Shown here: in pieces, positions 45,696 through 58,829 of the stretch
How positions within the stretch are numbered: the stretch's first letter is position 1
How the letters are laid out: the number at the start of each line of letters is the position of its first letter
Assembly: GCA_023105745.1 (NCBI GenBank)
Contig: JALGQZ010000008.1
Coordinates: 22,796,866-22,860,865, forward strand
Direction of reading: 5' to 3'
Length of the DNA: 64,000 nucleotides
Origin: Austropuccinia psidii
Taxonomy: Eukaryota > Basidiomycota > Pucciniomycetes > Pucciniales > Sphaerophragmiaceae
Program-made: the position numbers and the translations under genes
The notes under the pieces: model-generated
Database searches by the model: none
What the model saw: only the letters and a program-made list of their open reading frames with translations
What the model was told of the DNA's origin: nothing

Positions 45696-46944
45696 ACTCT
45701 AATGATTTTTGATAATAAGGTTAAATATATGTCACTAAAGCTATTTCTTTTGTGTTCTTGTGTAATCAAAATATTATATAGTTTTTTCTGGGTTGATGAC
45801 ACTAATACTAGCTTTGTGCTTTAGATTATATATTAATATCAACTAAATACTAAATCCTTCAATTTGATTGTTTTCTTATTTTTGTTTTGTTTTACTTTGA
45901 TAATAATTGATCATATGTTGGCTAATAAATACAGATCCACTTTTTGTTTAAAAGTAGTAAGATTACTCCAGTTGTGCAAGTTTTATTTTAAAACAGGAAC
46001 AATTACTCTCTTTGAGGAAGTTTAAAACAAAAACTACCTCAAAACTAATTTAAAATGATTAGGTCTCATTTCAAATCCTACAAAGTCAATTTTGGGTGAC
46101 GTTATTCTTTTAAAACTGTCTAAAACTTACTCTTAAGTCTTAAACACTAAACTCCAGAGACACCTTGCTCATGAACTTCAAGCTTTAAGATCATAATTAA
46201 TTTAATAAATTACTAGTCTAACCTTTAGTGAGGGATAAATTGGAGTCTTTTCACACTATTTGTTATCTTGATCTCTGTCAACAAAAAACCTCAGTTACTG
46301 TACTCAAGTTATCAAATAAATCTTTGAGCATAACATCTAGAGGAGGGATCAGAAAAAATAAATTCAATTTAAAATTTCTTTATGGGGAAAAGGGAAAAAG
46401 TGGGAGAGAGGCCCTCCATAGGACTACAAAAAGAGGGGACTTGGAAATCTTCAGCCTTTGGTGGCTGTAAAAAGCAGTGCAAACTTTATTTCTGTATTTT
46501 AAGGGGCAAAATGTTATGATGTGACATGAGTCTAGATTTCTGACAAATAAGATTGCTTCAGTCCACTTTTAATATTGATTCTATGTGCTTCTGAAAAATA
46601 AGATCAATTTATTTGTATCTCACCTATTCACATGACATGTTTGTGACATGTGGCTTTGAAATACAGTCAAACCTTAATTTTGGCCCTGGATCCCTTATCT
46701 CCATGTATTACTCAATTCATCAATAATCAATCAGAAGATTTTGCTGTATTGTAGCTTTCTGGTCTTTGAGTTCTGGCTTGTGGGTTAGGCTTCACATTTT
46801 TCTGAAAATACATGTAGGCTGATTTCCTGTATTCCTTGTAGACCTGTATTACCTATATTCTTCCCCAAAATTCTTAAATCTTCTAAAATCTTCCAAAATT
46901 TGCAGAAATTTCACTTTCTCAAAGACCTAAATTTTTAGTTTGTC
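45696..46944. other. AT-rich DNA between elements
   Basis: No supported gene. An 80-residue plus frame at 46228-46470 (ends FSLWWL) has no ATG context or motif I trust. The start of this stretch is the continuation of whatever A1 inserted into. Confidence 0.4.
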
Positions 46945-47020
46945 CTCCATGTGGCTTGAACCCATGACATACCTACACCTAGTCTCCAAAGACATATTTC
47001 TTACCAACCACTACTGGCAA
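46945..47020 (-). ncRNA. tRNA-like / SINE-head sequence
   Basis: On the minus strand TAGTGGTTGG (47004-47013) resembles a Pol III A box and GGGTTCAAGCC (46953-46963) a B box, about 40 nt apart. Flanking TTGCC and GGACAA could partly pair as an acceptor stem, but there is no proper 5-bp/7-nt anticodon arm. More likely a tRNA-derived repeat or tRNA pseudogene than a working tRNA. Confidence 0.35.
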
Positions 47021-47329
47021 TCAGCTGACATTGAATAATGCAACGTCTTCCTGACCCTCCTTGTGCTATTCACCAAGCTCACGAACAGCCGATTAATGCA
47101 TCTTCCCATGAATGCAAGATTTACTTACTTTTTCATTCGAAAATCTGGTATTTTGTGATTTTTAGAATTTATGTTTTCTTTTTCATTTCTTGAAAACACC
47201 ACTTTTGCTTTCATTATCAAAAATTTCAACTAATTTTTTTTCTTTTAAAAATCCAAGTTAATTTTATATTTGAATTACGTTTTCATTATTTTGCAAATAA
47301 CCCTTTCCCAATTTATTTCAACTTCTCAA
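47021..47329. other. short spacer before the transposase relic
   Basis: No gene is seen. Terminal inverted repeats of the transposon could not be located here. Confidence 0.4.
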
Positions 47330-50055
47330 ATGGAAGTGTGTGATTGCCCTCAGTGCATCAAATTTGAATTTACAGACAAAAATGGCAAGACAACTCAAGG
47401 CATGCTTGTTTCTCAGAGGACTCATAATCGGAATTGGGAAAAACATTCTCAATCGGAACAGGCCTTAATTAATATCAACCCAAAAACTTCCCCATCTGAA
47501 CCTGTTGATGCAAGGGAGGGTCAGAAACGACCAGACCAAAGTGATGAAAGCAGGAAATTTGATCATTTTACTGGAGATGCTTTTGTGGAATTGAGTCGTG
47601 AGTAATTTTGATATTTCATTTTGAATGAATCTGCTGATATGACACTTTTGACAAATTAGGTCTTATGCTTTTCTTTATTGCATGGCTATATGTTGTTTGT
47701 GGGATGAGCTGAGATAAGTGTCAAGTTGCGCGAAGGTATCTTATTTCTATCATCACCCTTGCAAGACGGCTCAATAAAAACAATTATACTCAGCCCCAAA
47801 ATCCACAGGATGTGTGAACTGTGGTCAAGAAATTTGACCTTATGCCTCACCTTCATCAATATGTTTTCTGTCCAAAATGCTACTCCAGCTATGATTTGGA
47901 AACAGCACCCCTTGAGTGTCAGTACAAGAACTTCACAACATCTCTTCCCTGTGGTGTCTTTTTGTTTCATCCTATCTGTTTCACTAGAACTCTACCTCAC
48001 ATTAAACAAATGTTGATGCATTATTCTAGACCTCAATGAAATCACCAAAAGAGAAGGCCCTTTTCTGTGTACGTCACCCAAGATCTCACAAATTGGCTAA
48101 CGTGGTTTGTTCCTCAAGCTGAGAAATCTATTGAAAATTGAAAAGAAGACTTAATTACTACAAGCAATGGTATTAACGATTATCAACAATTTCCAGCATG
48201 GGAGGCCCTCTACCCTCAATTGCAGCGGAGCCCCAGCTCAACAACTCTAAAATTGGCATTTAGTTTGTTTACAGATTGGTTCAATCTGCTTTCAAACAAG
48301 GCTTCTGGAAAACAGGTATCCCTTGGAGTTCTAGCTCTAAATTGCCTCAACCTTCCACCAACCAGTAGATGGAAAACCAACAACACTTTTCTTTCAGGCC
48401 TGGTTCCAGAACCCTCACAGCCCAATCTGGTGACTATCAATGACATTTTAACCATTTTTATTGATGAAATAGCTCTTCTGGATCTGGGTATTATCATTCA
48501 AACACCACAATATCCTAAAGGTTGCAAGGTGGTGGTACAACTTGGTTGCTTAATTGGAGATTTGGTAGCAAATCAAAAAGTGGTAGGTTTTGCTTCTCAC
48601 TTGCACACTCAATTTTGTTCTTGGTGTGAATGCTTAACAGCTGATATTCAACACCTGAAATTGGGAAGACTGCAACAAAAATGGATTGTCAAGGACTGTT
48701 CCCATCAATTTAAAGAACTGAGGAATGAGGCAGAACGTACTAGGATGGTTAAGAAGACAGGAATTAGGTGGTCAGAATTGAATTGTTTGCATTATTGGGA
48801 TCCTGTGCAACAGACACCACTTGGTATCATGCACAATTGGTTTGAGGGAATACTTCAACACCATTTTTTCCATCAATGGAGATGGGATTTAGAGAAACTT
48901 GAACTAGACAACAATGCAAACAAGGACAGCGATTCAGAGGAAGACTTCGAGATGCAGGATTGTGATACTTCAGGCCTGGTAGGTCTGTCTTGGGACCAAG
49001 CACACAAGATGATTTCTGCATTGAGGAGCACTACAGTACTCATTGGTGTTACACATATTCCTCATTGGCTTGGACAGGCAAAGGAGGGGCAAATAAAGGA
49101 CAGTGAATGGCACTCGCTTTTTTCAACTTATTTACCTTTGGAAGAAATTGATCACCTAATTGGAGATCTTGAACGATTCACCAAAAATTTGAATGAAGCC
49201 ACAAAAATGTTGCTATTAGTTGACAACTTTGGGGCATTGGTATCATGCACACATATTTTGGAGGCTTGATCAATTACAAGTTCCAATTGCTCACGTTTTA
49301 GGGAGAATTATCAAAGGTATTGTGATTTGTCAAAAAATATATTCAAAGTTTATGAAGTCAACCCAAATCATCACTATGAATTCCATATTGAAAGGCATTG
49401 CAGAATTTTTCAGGAGCGATTGAATGGAATTCTTCAGCATATCCGAACTAGTGGGCAAATTGGTCAGTCAAGACAGTTTTATAGTGAAAGTATTTTGCTT
49501 AATTGGTTTGCTTTTTAAGATAAATTTGGTTTAACAATAATGAAATCATTTTGCCAATAGCAACAGAGAATAGCAAAAAACAAATGGGAGATCTCTGAAC
49601 AGAAGCAAGATGACAAAGAGGTTGATTTTGAAATCAATCACAATACTTATCTGAAAGTTTTATCACATTTTCAAATGAAAGCACCAAACCTCCGCAATTA
49701 CTCTCACATACCACACCCAGATGGTGCAACAGTCTTACTAAACTATGCAAAAGAGTTAACAAACATAACACGAAAGGGGTATCTGATTTGTAATTCAAAA
49801 CCTAAAAATATGATTCAATATATTTTTCCAGGTAAAATTTGTTTTGGGATTGTCATTCATATTTTGGGGGTCATGCAAGATGGACCAAATGATGAACTTC
49901 TGATTGTAAAGTACCTTGATGTTGCAAAAAGTCAGTGGGATGAAGAAAAATGGTTGAAGGGTATTCTTCAGAAGCTGGAAGTGGTACATCTAAAGCAAGT
50001 AGGTATTGATGAAATAGTTCCTTCAAGTAATGTGTTAGCTACTGGTGCCTACTGA
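47330..50055 (+). pseudogene. CACTA/EnSpm-type (Tnp2) transposase, decayed
   Basis: Start ATG at 47330: MEVCDCPQCIKFEFTDKNGK, the Cys-rich opening seen in basidiomycete Tnp2 proteins, with exon end and GTGAGT donor at 47598. A second zinc-like piece, HQYVFCPKCYSSYDL, is near 47860. The core (48220-49269, 349 residues) has DWFNLLSNKASGKQVSLGVL, LNCLNLPP, LIGDLVANQKVVGFASH, FCSWCECL, and LNCLHYWDPVQQTPLGIMHN-WFEG, the family's signature order. Further pieces follow to 49518, then, after an AG acceptor at 49560, NKWEISEQKQ to the TGA-type end at 50053-50055 (FGIVIHILGVMQDG inside). Stops break it near 47813, 48037, 48138 and 49267. It would cut and rejoin CACTA-type elements. It could once have moved elements such as 27401-31337, but their ends have not been matched. 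Confidence 0.85.
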
Positions 50056-50483
50056 GAGCTCTGAGCAGGAACACTTGGATTCCATGAGCCAAGTGTTCTT
50101 GTCCATGTAATCCAAAAATGACCGAGTTGGTTTCCATAGGAGTGATTGTTGTATAATTCTTCAATTGAACCACAATAGCATTAATCTGAACTATTTACAA
50201 TAAAACGTAAGCCTCTAATTATTCAAAATCCATGTTTATCATACTAATCAATCCATTTCAAAGCCACCGGTTTTGCTATTCACATTTCAGAATCAGAAAA
50301 CATTCAACTGCCACAAGAATTGTAGACTATTAAAAAAGCAAAACATTTATCTTAACCTTTTTGAAACCTATCCATTAGAAAGCCACAAGCTATTCACAAA
50401 GAATGAGTAACTATTTACAGTCTATAAGATATTTTTCTCACACAAAATTCCCATTGAACTCTTTTCTCTTTACTTTTAGCCTG
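50056..50483. other. spacer between convergent genes
   Basis: An AT-rich 3'-to-3' gap between the transposase relic and the minus-strand gene. Nothing coding. Confidence 0.5.
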
Positions 50484-52305
50484 TCAATACCAAACATCTT
50501 CCTTGAAATACTCCATTTGCAAAGGTTGAACTTTCCTGCCACTTGCATCCCAAGCATCTGACATTATGACATCTTCTCCAGCATCTTGATTTTCTTCATA
50601 GTCTTCATCAATTTCACCTTTTTCAATTTACATTATTTCCTTGTTGACCAAACGGTTGTCAACGTACTTTTTAGCCATTGCCATATCTAAATCCACACTT
50701 TCATCATCACTATCCCTGTCACTACTTTGTGTAGTTCTAGGTTCAATCTCGTAATCTTTGATTGTTTAATCCCAGTATTTATAGTTGAAGGAAATATCAC
50801 CAGGTCTTTCATCGGGATTTTGTTTTCCTCCAGGAGGTAGCTCTTTGACTGGAACGAATGCAACCTCTGATAAATCAGCAACCATTAGTTTTTGTGAGTG
50901 ATCTCGTTCATTGAACCATTCGGGTCTGTAAAAGTCTATTGGCACATTTTTGGGAGTCTTTTTGAATTCAGAGATAATTGGGATCTTGGGCCTCCGACTA
51001 ATTTGTTGATTTTATTGGCAACCCATCATCTTCTCAAATTCTTTAATCTTTCAGTCAAGTCGGTGAAAGAAGGCAGTAGCATTCTTGGATTGGTAGGCAA
51101 GTGTTTTAATGACATACATTCCTGCCTTTGAATTGTACTCATCATCACTATGAGAATTAAAATCTGATGCAATTACTTGATACCTTTTTGCATAATTGTT
51201 GGCCACTAAAGACTTGTAACTCCAATCACATAGCTTTTGTAAAACATCCCTCAGGTCAGAATTTTTTCCAGAATTATCTCAATTGAAAAAAAACCCTTAC
51301 TCTTTGTCATGCCCACTGCACTACCTTCCTCTCCACCTCAGGTTCATTCCATCCTTTCTCTTTAGATTTATTCTTATACTTTTCAGCCAATACATAATGC
51401 ACATAGTGATCATATGCAGTAAGAAGTAAGCCGGGATCAACACAGTAAGTAATATTGGCACACATATATTGATAAGCACCACTACAAGAAATTTGTCAAA
51501 ATGTCATCAAGGCCACAATCCAACATGCCTCATTATAAAGGGAATCATGGTCCTCTTCCAGATAAGGTGCCCAAATACAAATTCCCATCTTAGCAAGCAT
51601 TGCATGAACGTATGTAATGTAGAAATCTTGCATGTTAATAATATTTTTACCTATCTTTCTTTTACCAGCTTGTGCATTGCATAAAGTTTGGACTTGAGCT
51701 TCGTTGATCAATTTGACAACTTGAGAGTTATGTGCAACACTCTTAACTTCTTCTGCACTGGAAAATCTTTGATAGAACTCCTTCAGTAATTGCTTGTCTG
51801 GAGCTGCTGGGATTGCTCCTGGAGTAAGCATCCCCCACAAACGTTTTATGTGTACGTATAAAGCTTCCTAAACAAATTTTCAAACAAGATTAGCTAATTG
51901 AGCTTTGGTCAGTTCTAACAAGCTTCACACCTTTGTATATTTGAAATCAGGAGGTGCATCTTGCATGAGCATTTGTATTGGATTGCATCTTACTGATGAA
52001 GATGGTCTTGCTTGGGGATGTTGGGATCTTCTGGTTTGTGTTGTTTGTGCTCTACTTCTGCTTGCTTTTAGATAATTAGGCACTTGATCTTCAAAACTAA
52101 CGCGGCACCCCTTTCCTTTATCTGTGTTCTTATTTTTGCTTCCCCAAGGATTTTCTTCAGCTTGATCATTTATTTCTTCTTGCTGCAACAACCTTGAGAA
52201 TGATTCGTTGCTTTGTGAAATGACATTTTGAATTTGTTGAGCATTGGCTTGGCGTGATGAGCTCCCTGTTGGTTGAGCATGAGAATTGTGATGGGGAAAC
52301 CCCAT
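50484..52305 (-). pseudogene. rust-type hypothetical gene, possibly the CACTA companion ORF
   Basis: Start ATG at 52305. Exon 1 is 51931-52305 (Gln/Ser-rich, MGFPHHNSHAQPTGSSSRQA) and the second exon starts at 51867, phase 0, after a GTGTGA...TTTAG intron of 63 nt. The next part reads EALYVHIKRLWGMLTPGAIP, NAQAGKRKIGKNIINMQDF, IWAPYLEEDHDSLYNEACWI. After in-frame TGA codons at about 51496 and again at about 51318, text continues with FYRPEWFNERDHSQKLMVAD, FNYKYWD and an acidic C-terminal part to the TGA at 50484-50486. I remember similar proteins recurring in rust genomes beside Tnp2-type transposases, but cannot name a domain. Several stops fall where an Arg codon CGA is likely ancestral. 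Function unknown. Confidence 0.65.
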
Positions 52306-53230
52306 TTTAATTAATTTTTTTAAAAGGAAATACCTTTGATTACCAAATGATAAAAAACAACAGTATTAAAGGAATTCAAATTAGATAAAAATTATTTGTA
52401 GTATTAATTCAATAAAAATAAGTTTTGTAGATAAACCAAACGTATGTAATGAGCTTAAATGGGCTAAACAGTAGCTAAGTCAAGATGGAGAAGTTGAGAA
52501 TGTGAGGAGTTTTAAACCAATCAAAAGAGAATTAAAAAACTTAAATGTATGAGGTAAAGGAATGAGAAATAGCTTAAAATCACCATTCTATGGTGTTCCT
52601 AGTTCTTATCTGAGGAATTTGAAGCAGGTGAGCAATAGATAAGAAAGGAATGGCTCAAATGGAGAGCCTTTATTAGAGCTTACTTAGTAATTCATGGGAA
52701 CTGTCTTCCTACATGAGAGGTTGAACAAGTCCAATAAGACTTCTTTATTAGCTTCAAAGCACATTGCCCGAAAATAAATTGTAGTTTGAAAGAAGCAAGA
52801 ACGTTTATTTCAAACTTGTCAATGTAACTCCTTGTTGAGACCTTTTATAATTGAATTAGTGGCTTCTTAGAAGGTTTGGGTGATAACAGCTCAACTCAAG
52901 AGCCATTTTGAGAAATGCCTTAGTACTCTTGGAGGAATGTTTTTGAGGCAGCTGTATTTCAAACTGATCAATGGCACTCACAGCACAAAGTTTGGAAAAC
53001 CGTTTCTATCATACCTATTGTATTTATAACACTTCAGTTATATATTACATAGTACATTTCACTGCAAGCGCAACAATCTTGAGACCAGCATGCAGCAACC
53101 GCAGCATCAGGACAACACTCCATTCTTCAATGTCAGCTGTCTGCCAGTTGGCCTTTTCTGAGACTCCCAACATGGTGACTACATTAACATGTCCCATTTG
53201 TTTTCTATTCCCAAAAAGATCTTTCAAGCC
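52306..53230. other. AT-rich DNA, no gene seen
   Basis: This is the probable upstream part of the minus-strand gene and, somewhere here, an end of the transposon. No TIR could be matched to the 45.7-47.3 kb side by eye. A 91-residue frame near 52971 enters the solo LTR border and shows no motif. Confidence 0.4.
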
Positions 53231-53235
53231 TACTG

Positions 53236-54675
53236 TGTCAGGCTGAGTTGAGTCTATGATAAAGCTGTATAATAGTATTTACAAGCTTTAACTATGACTG
53301 TGACATGGTAAAAATGGTAATAAAAAGGTTTTTTTGATGGTTAGAAGGGTTTATAATGAGATAATAAGGGCTTTACTATAATGATATAGTGGTGGTGAGC
53401 GCTGCTGAAAGCCCTGGGTGCAGTCTTACCAGTTGGATTACTATAATAAGAGCTGCAATACTTAAATTTGGAGTATAACCTGATGATTTGCAAGAGTATA
53501 ACTGTTTTTGAAAGTTGTACTATGTAGAAATTCAAGAGCAGGATGGGGATTCCTTTTCTGGCAGTGAAACGGCCTCCTGTTACCCTGAAATGGGGGAAAA
53601 GGCTGCTAGACCTCTTCACGTAGAGGAAGTGAAGATTTTTCACTCTCAAGGACAGGCTTGTGGTTTGAAAAAGGCCTGTATAGCCTTCATTGGGCTCAGA
53701 TGTGGTTTTTAAACCACATCTGGGCAGCTTTTACCAATACAGGGTGAAAACTTTCCTCTGGGGACCACACAGCCTGATTCTGATGTGTATGACGCGTAGA
53801 ATGCTGTAAAGAACCTGTATGGGACCCCAGTATTGAATTAACTATGAGTTATTGAAGTAAAAACAAGCTTCTTTGTCAATTTGACACCTCATCATCATGG
53901 TTATGGGATATTATCCCATGATAAGGCTGTATTGGCCAAACTGTGGGATTTTGACCTTAAAACAGCCATAACTTTGTCAGGTTTTGAGATATCAACCTCA
54001 AAACTGGTTGGGTGTGTAGCCGTGTATGTGTTCTACTCAATGGTACATCATTTTATATGGTTATCATTAAATATGGCAAAGATATCCCATGTACAAGATT
54101 TTTGTACATATGCATGTTTTAAGCAAAAAGCTGTATTGGGCTTGTTTGCCTTATAGCTTTTGTCCTAGATGGGATATTGGGAAATGAATGCCACAATAAG
54201 ATAGCCCTACATGTTCTCTTTCCAAAAAGACCCCAATTTAGGTATATCACACCAAAACTGTAGAAATTAGATGAGAGGTGACTATTTTATTCACTCTTAT
54301 TTGGCCTGAATTTGGCCATAACTTCTGTGATACTGGTGCTAGCCCAGTTTGGCTGGTACCATTGGATAGCCCTGACTTGGAGATTCATTTTGAATACCCA
54401 TTTGATGGGGTTAAGCCTCTTACTCTGTATTTCAGATGAGAGGTGAAAATTAAGGTTTATGCTCAGCAACTACTTTGAGCAGGAATAACTTTGTTCTTCT
54501 TTTTCCTATGGTGATGGGACTTGTATATTTGGAAAGGGGTTATTTTTCTCTTTCTTTTGATACCTTTTGAGCTGATTTGGCTCAGCTCCATGTTTTTGTG
54601 GTATCTTGGCTATACCATTGGTTTATGGTATTTGGTTGCCATGCTTGTGCTCTGGTTTTGAGTCACAGGCTGAAA
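53236..54675 (-). mobile_element. solo LTR of the A family, inverted
   Basis: On the plus strand it reads TGTCAGGCTGAGTTGAG at the left and GAGTCACAGGCTGAAA at the right, i.e. a whole LTR of 1440 bp in minus orientation. No internal sequence remains. TACTG flanks both ends (53231-53235 and 54676-54680). Hairpin 2 is intact at 53698-53721. It arose by recombination between the LTRs of a former full element. The 5' terminus on its own strand reads TTTCAG instead of TGTCAG. Confidence 0.95.
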
Positions 54676-54680
54676 TACTG

Positions 54681-56788
54681 GCTTTTCAGAGTTTCCTTAA
54701 AAGAGGAAAGATATGCAAGACTAATATTCCAAGGCAAAAGAAAAGAAATAAAACAAAATAATACATACAATATCCCTTTCAACCTCCAGTACCAACCTTC
54801 ATTTCTCCAGCTCCAATCAGTAATTTGGAGGTCACATTACCAGAAATGTTTCTGTAATATGGCCTTTCAAATTCAATGATAAACTATTTAAATATTAAAA
54901 ATTAATAGCTTAAATTATTTAAAGGAAATCAATGATGATTATTCCCTCCTTGGGTGGTTCATACCAGCAAAAATACATGGAATTTCCCAAAATTAATACT
55001 TCAAAAGGTATTTTTTCCACACCTTGAACATTCTATGTCCCCTATGATGCCTAAACCTCTGCTCTTTATTGATTGGAATCCTCATTGTGAATTTAATTTT
55101 AATTACAACCCAATTTCTTATATTCAAGTCTATTAATAAAAAATATTTACAGAGAAAATCGAAAAATGTCTTTGTTTGGGTACTGTCCATCTCAATCATA
55201 TGTTGAATAGTGCAGTGAGGTGATACTGGTGGAGAAAAAATGTGGTCCATTCTCCTTAATGAATATATTATTTGTGTTCTTTAACTGTCCTTTTACTTTT
55301 ATTTTTCCCTTAAAGGTGATTTCATGCCATTAGTATCCTCTTTCATATAAATAATTACCATAAAAAATAAAACATGTATTCAGCTGAACTGTAATGGTAT
55401 ACCACAGTATTTTTTACAATAAAGAGGCAATGTTATTCCACCCATCTCCCAAATTTCAACATTTTTCATTGTCACACTCTTTCCCAATAATATTAATAAC
55501 CTGAGACCTCTTATGAATCACAGAAAAATCTCTTACAATATAATAAAACACATAATATACCCAAAAACATCAAAATAAACCACTTTATAAGAATATATTT
55601 CATTATTTGATTTTCCTTTTAATAGGAATATAATTCTAAAAATGATTTCATTTTATCCCAATTTTGTGGGTAAATGAAGATTTGCTCAGTTTTTCATTGT
55701 TTTTTCTCCAGAAAAGTGAGTAATCCTATCAAGCTTTTCCAAATCCAAAAATTTGGATTACATTCCTATTTATCCATAAAAGTAGGATGTTTTGTAATCA
55801 TGTTTGCGTTTATGTATCTTATTTATTCTTATTAATTACATCCCTATGTGGAATGAAAGTATTAACTAGGCTCTACATAGCTTAGGAGCTCAGGATCTCA
55901 GTATGAATGTTTTTTGACAGGATTAAATATCAATTCAGGTCAGTAGGCCTTTCATTTTAAATTTAATTTTAGGATTTCAAGATCAATATATGTCATAATA
56001 ATTTTTCTTAAAAGCAACTCTTCAATTTTAAATATACTTTTGAATAATTTTCAAAACTTATTCCTTTATTTGGATTCTTTTGAATCATTGGAACTCAACT
56101 ATAATATTAAAGATTTATGACATATTCCTATAAAGTTTGGCTAATGATAATTTGTATTTAGCACCAGGATTTCTCAAAAAAAGATGGTTTTATTCAATAT
56201 TTATATTTACATCAAATTTTACACAAAAAACTTTTCTCAAAACTATCAATCAACTGGTATGTAAATTCATCCAGTTTTATGAATTTTTGCATTTGATAAA
56301 GGGCTTAATAGTAATATTCAAACACAAATCTATAAGTTGTGTAAAAAAAAAAGTGAATTTTAAAACTCCCTTTCTGATGTGGAAATCTTTATAAAAAGAT
56401 TTATTTACAATTCCTCCTTTCAGAATCCTCCATGTTGATACTTATATATATGATCAATTCAACATAGTTTAAAACCAAGCTATTTGAAAAAGGCTCTTTT
56501 AATTCCCAAATTTTAAATATTTCTGACATAATATATATTTCCTCGAGGTAAAATTCCTTAGTAATATCCTTTCAAAAACTCACCTTCCAAGCTTTTTGAA
56601 GGATTTATAAGCTACAAGTGTGGGTTATAGATGAAAGATTCTGATTATATTTATTCCCTTGGCCTTTGAAAGATTGATAATATGTTCCAAAATACTAATT
56701 CACAAAATAACATAGGTTTATAAATTCACTTAAAGCTATTAAAGATATTACTCAATCTCTCAATACATTTCAAAGAAATCTTGGATAA
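54681..56788. other. AT-rich desert
   Basis: Open frames of 60-100 residues occur but have no motifs. Nothing else supported. Confidence 0.5.
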
Positions 56789-58213
56789 TGTCAGCCTCTG
56801 AATCAAAACCAGAGCACAAGCATTACAGTCAAATACCATAAACCAATGGTAAAGCCAAGATACCACCAAAACATGGAGCTGAGCCAAATCAGCTCAAAAG
56901 GTATCAAACAAAAGAGGAAACTCACCACTTTTAAAATACACAAGTCCCACCATAATAGGACAAGGAATAACAAAGTTATTTCTGCTCAAATTTGTTGCTG
57001 AGCATAAACCTTACTTTTTACCTCTCATCTCAAATCCAGAGGAAGAGACTTAACCCCATCAAATGGGTGTTCCAATTGAATCTCTAGGTCGGGGGTATCC
57101 AATGGTACTAGCATCAAAATTACAGGAGTTATGGCCAAAATAAGGTCAAATAAGGGTGAAAAAAATATTCACCTCTCATCTAACTTCTACAGTTTTAGTG
57201 TGAGATACCTAAAGTGGGTTTTTTTGGAAAGAGCACAATCAGGGCTATCTGATGGTGCCTTTCATTTCTCCATATCTCATCTAGAACCAAAAGGTATAGA
57301 GCAAATAAGCTCCATGCAGATATTGAGAAAATCATATATATGAATAACAAAACTTCTACATGGCATAACTTTGCCATATTCAATGTTACCCATACTAAAT
57401 GAGGTACCATTGTCTAGATCCCATCCAAGGCTACACAATCAACCAAGATTGAGCAAAGCATATCAAAAACTGACAAAGCTATAGCATCTTTAAGGCTAAA
57501 ATCCCACAATTAGGCCAATACACCTTTACTATGGGATAATATCCCACAACCATGATGATGAGGTGCAGAATAGACGAAGAAGAATTTTTATACTTCAATA
57601 CCTCATATTTCATTCAATAATGGGGTTCCATACAAGTTCTGTACAGCATTCTACATGTCATACATGTCAGAAGAGGGCTGTGTGGTCCCCAGATGAAACG
57701 TTTCACCCTGTACTGCTGAAAACTGCCCAGATGTGGTTTTAAAGCAACATCTGTGCCAAATAAAGTGTATAAAGGCTTTTTGGAAACCACAAGCCAGTAC
57801 TCTGAAGTGAAAAACCCTTCACTTCATCTACCTGGATGATCTAGAGGGCCATTCCACCCCATTTTAGGATAAAACAAGGCCTTTTCTCCGCCAGAAAAAG
57901 TTTCCTCATCCTTCTCTTGAAACCCTACGTAGTACAACTGTCAAAAACAGTTATACTCTTGGAAAACAATTAGGTTATACTCTAAACTTTAGTATTGTAG
58001 CTCTTATTATATTAACCCAACTGATAAGACTGCAACCAGGGCTTGCAACAGTGCCCACCACCACTATTTTATAATAGTAAAGCCTTTACTACTTTATCTT
58101 AAAACCTTCATTATCTATAACCCAACCATTTTTTAATTAATTTTACCATTTCACATTCATAGTTAAAGCTGTAAATAGCCTTATTACACCTTAATCATAG
58201 ACTCAGCCTGACA
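56789..58213 (+). repeat. A2 5' LTR (1425 bp)
   Basis: It starts TGTCAGCCTCTGAATC and ends GACTCAGCCTGACA. Hairpin 2 is damaged (AGATGTGGTTT / AAGCAACATCT). The TATA-like block is GGATAAAACAAGG near 57867. The candidate primer-binding site TGGGTGCCCGGCC follows at 58217. Confidence 0.95.
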
Positions 58214-58829
58214 TTTTGGGTGCCCGGCCATGTTTTTCAACCTTTTTTGGACCTTATAAGTCAGTTTTCTCTCTTTTTATCTTGATTATGACATTATTTT
58301 TTCTTCTTTTTAGGCGTAATTTTATTACAAAAAAATTATAATACATATCTTATATTTATTTCTTGAGTGGTATATGTTATATAAAACTGTGTTTTTTATT
58401 TTTAATGGCCTTGGTGCATGGTTCATTATAATTTAATTACCACAAAACCTTATCTTTTGGCTTGTTTTGAATATTAAAACACTTAAATCCATTGAAATTG
58501 CTCTTTTTCAATCAAAAAGAACACCTATTTTACTGTAAACCAACAGTATTAGAGGCAGGTTGGGCATATTGATAATTTCAATTTCCCATTAAAAAACCAC
58601 TTCTGACATTACACTTGTTAGCTACAAGCTAATCTGTGAGATACTGGTACACAAACAGTGCACCAGGAATTCACAAGCTGTATTTCTGGCGTGTGATTGA
58701 TAATTTCAATCACAACATAATGATAAAAAGGTATACTGTAGAAATATATTTCCCAGAGGCCATTCTTAGACATCCAAAAAGCATTATAAGACGTCTTAAC
58801 TGACATAAGCCCTCTTTTACTTTTATTCA
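58214..58829 (+). other. A2 untranslated leader
   Basis: It is homologous to 37483-38046 of A1. It ends in the same acceptor-like context (TAACTGACATAAGCCCTC, pyrimidines, TTCAG). Confidence 0.6.

Noticed and set aside
45691..45696. A CTGAAA end for the A1 3' LTR with a 4-bp TACT duplication
   Set aside because: ATACT on both sides gives the usual 5-bp duplication, so the LTR is taken to end at 45690 with a lost base; ±1 remains open.
47686..48016. Frames of 94 and 96 residues on both strands between transposase exons
   Set aside because: They overlap the zinc-like part of the transposase in other frames and show no conserved features.
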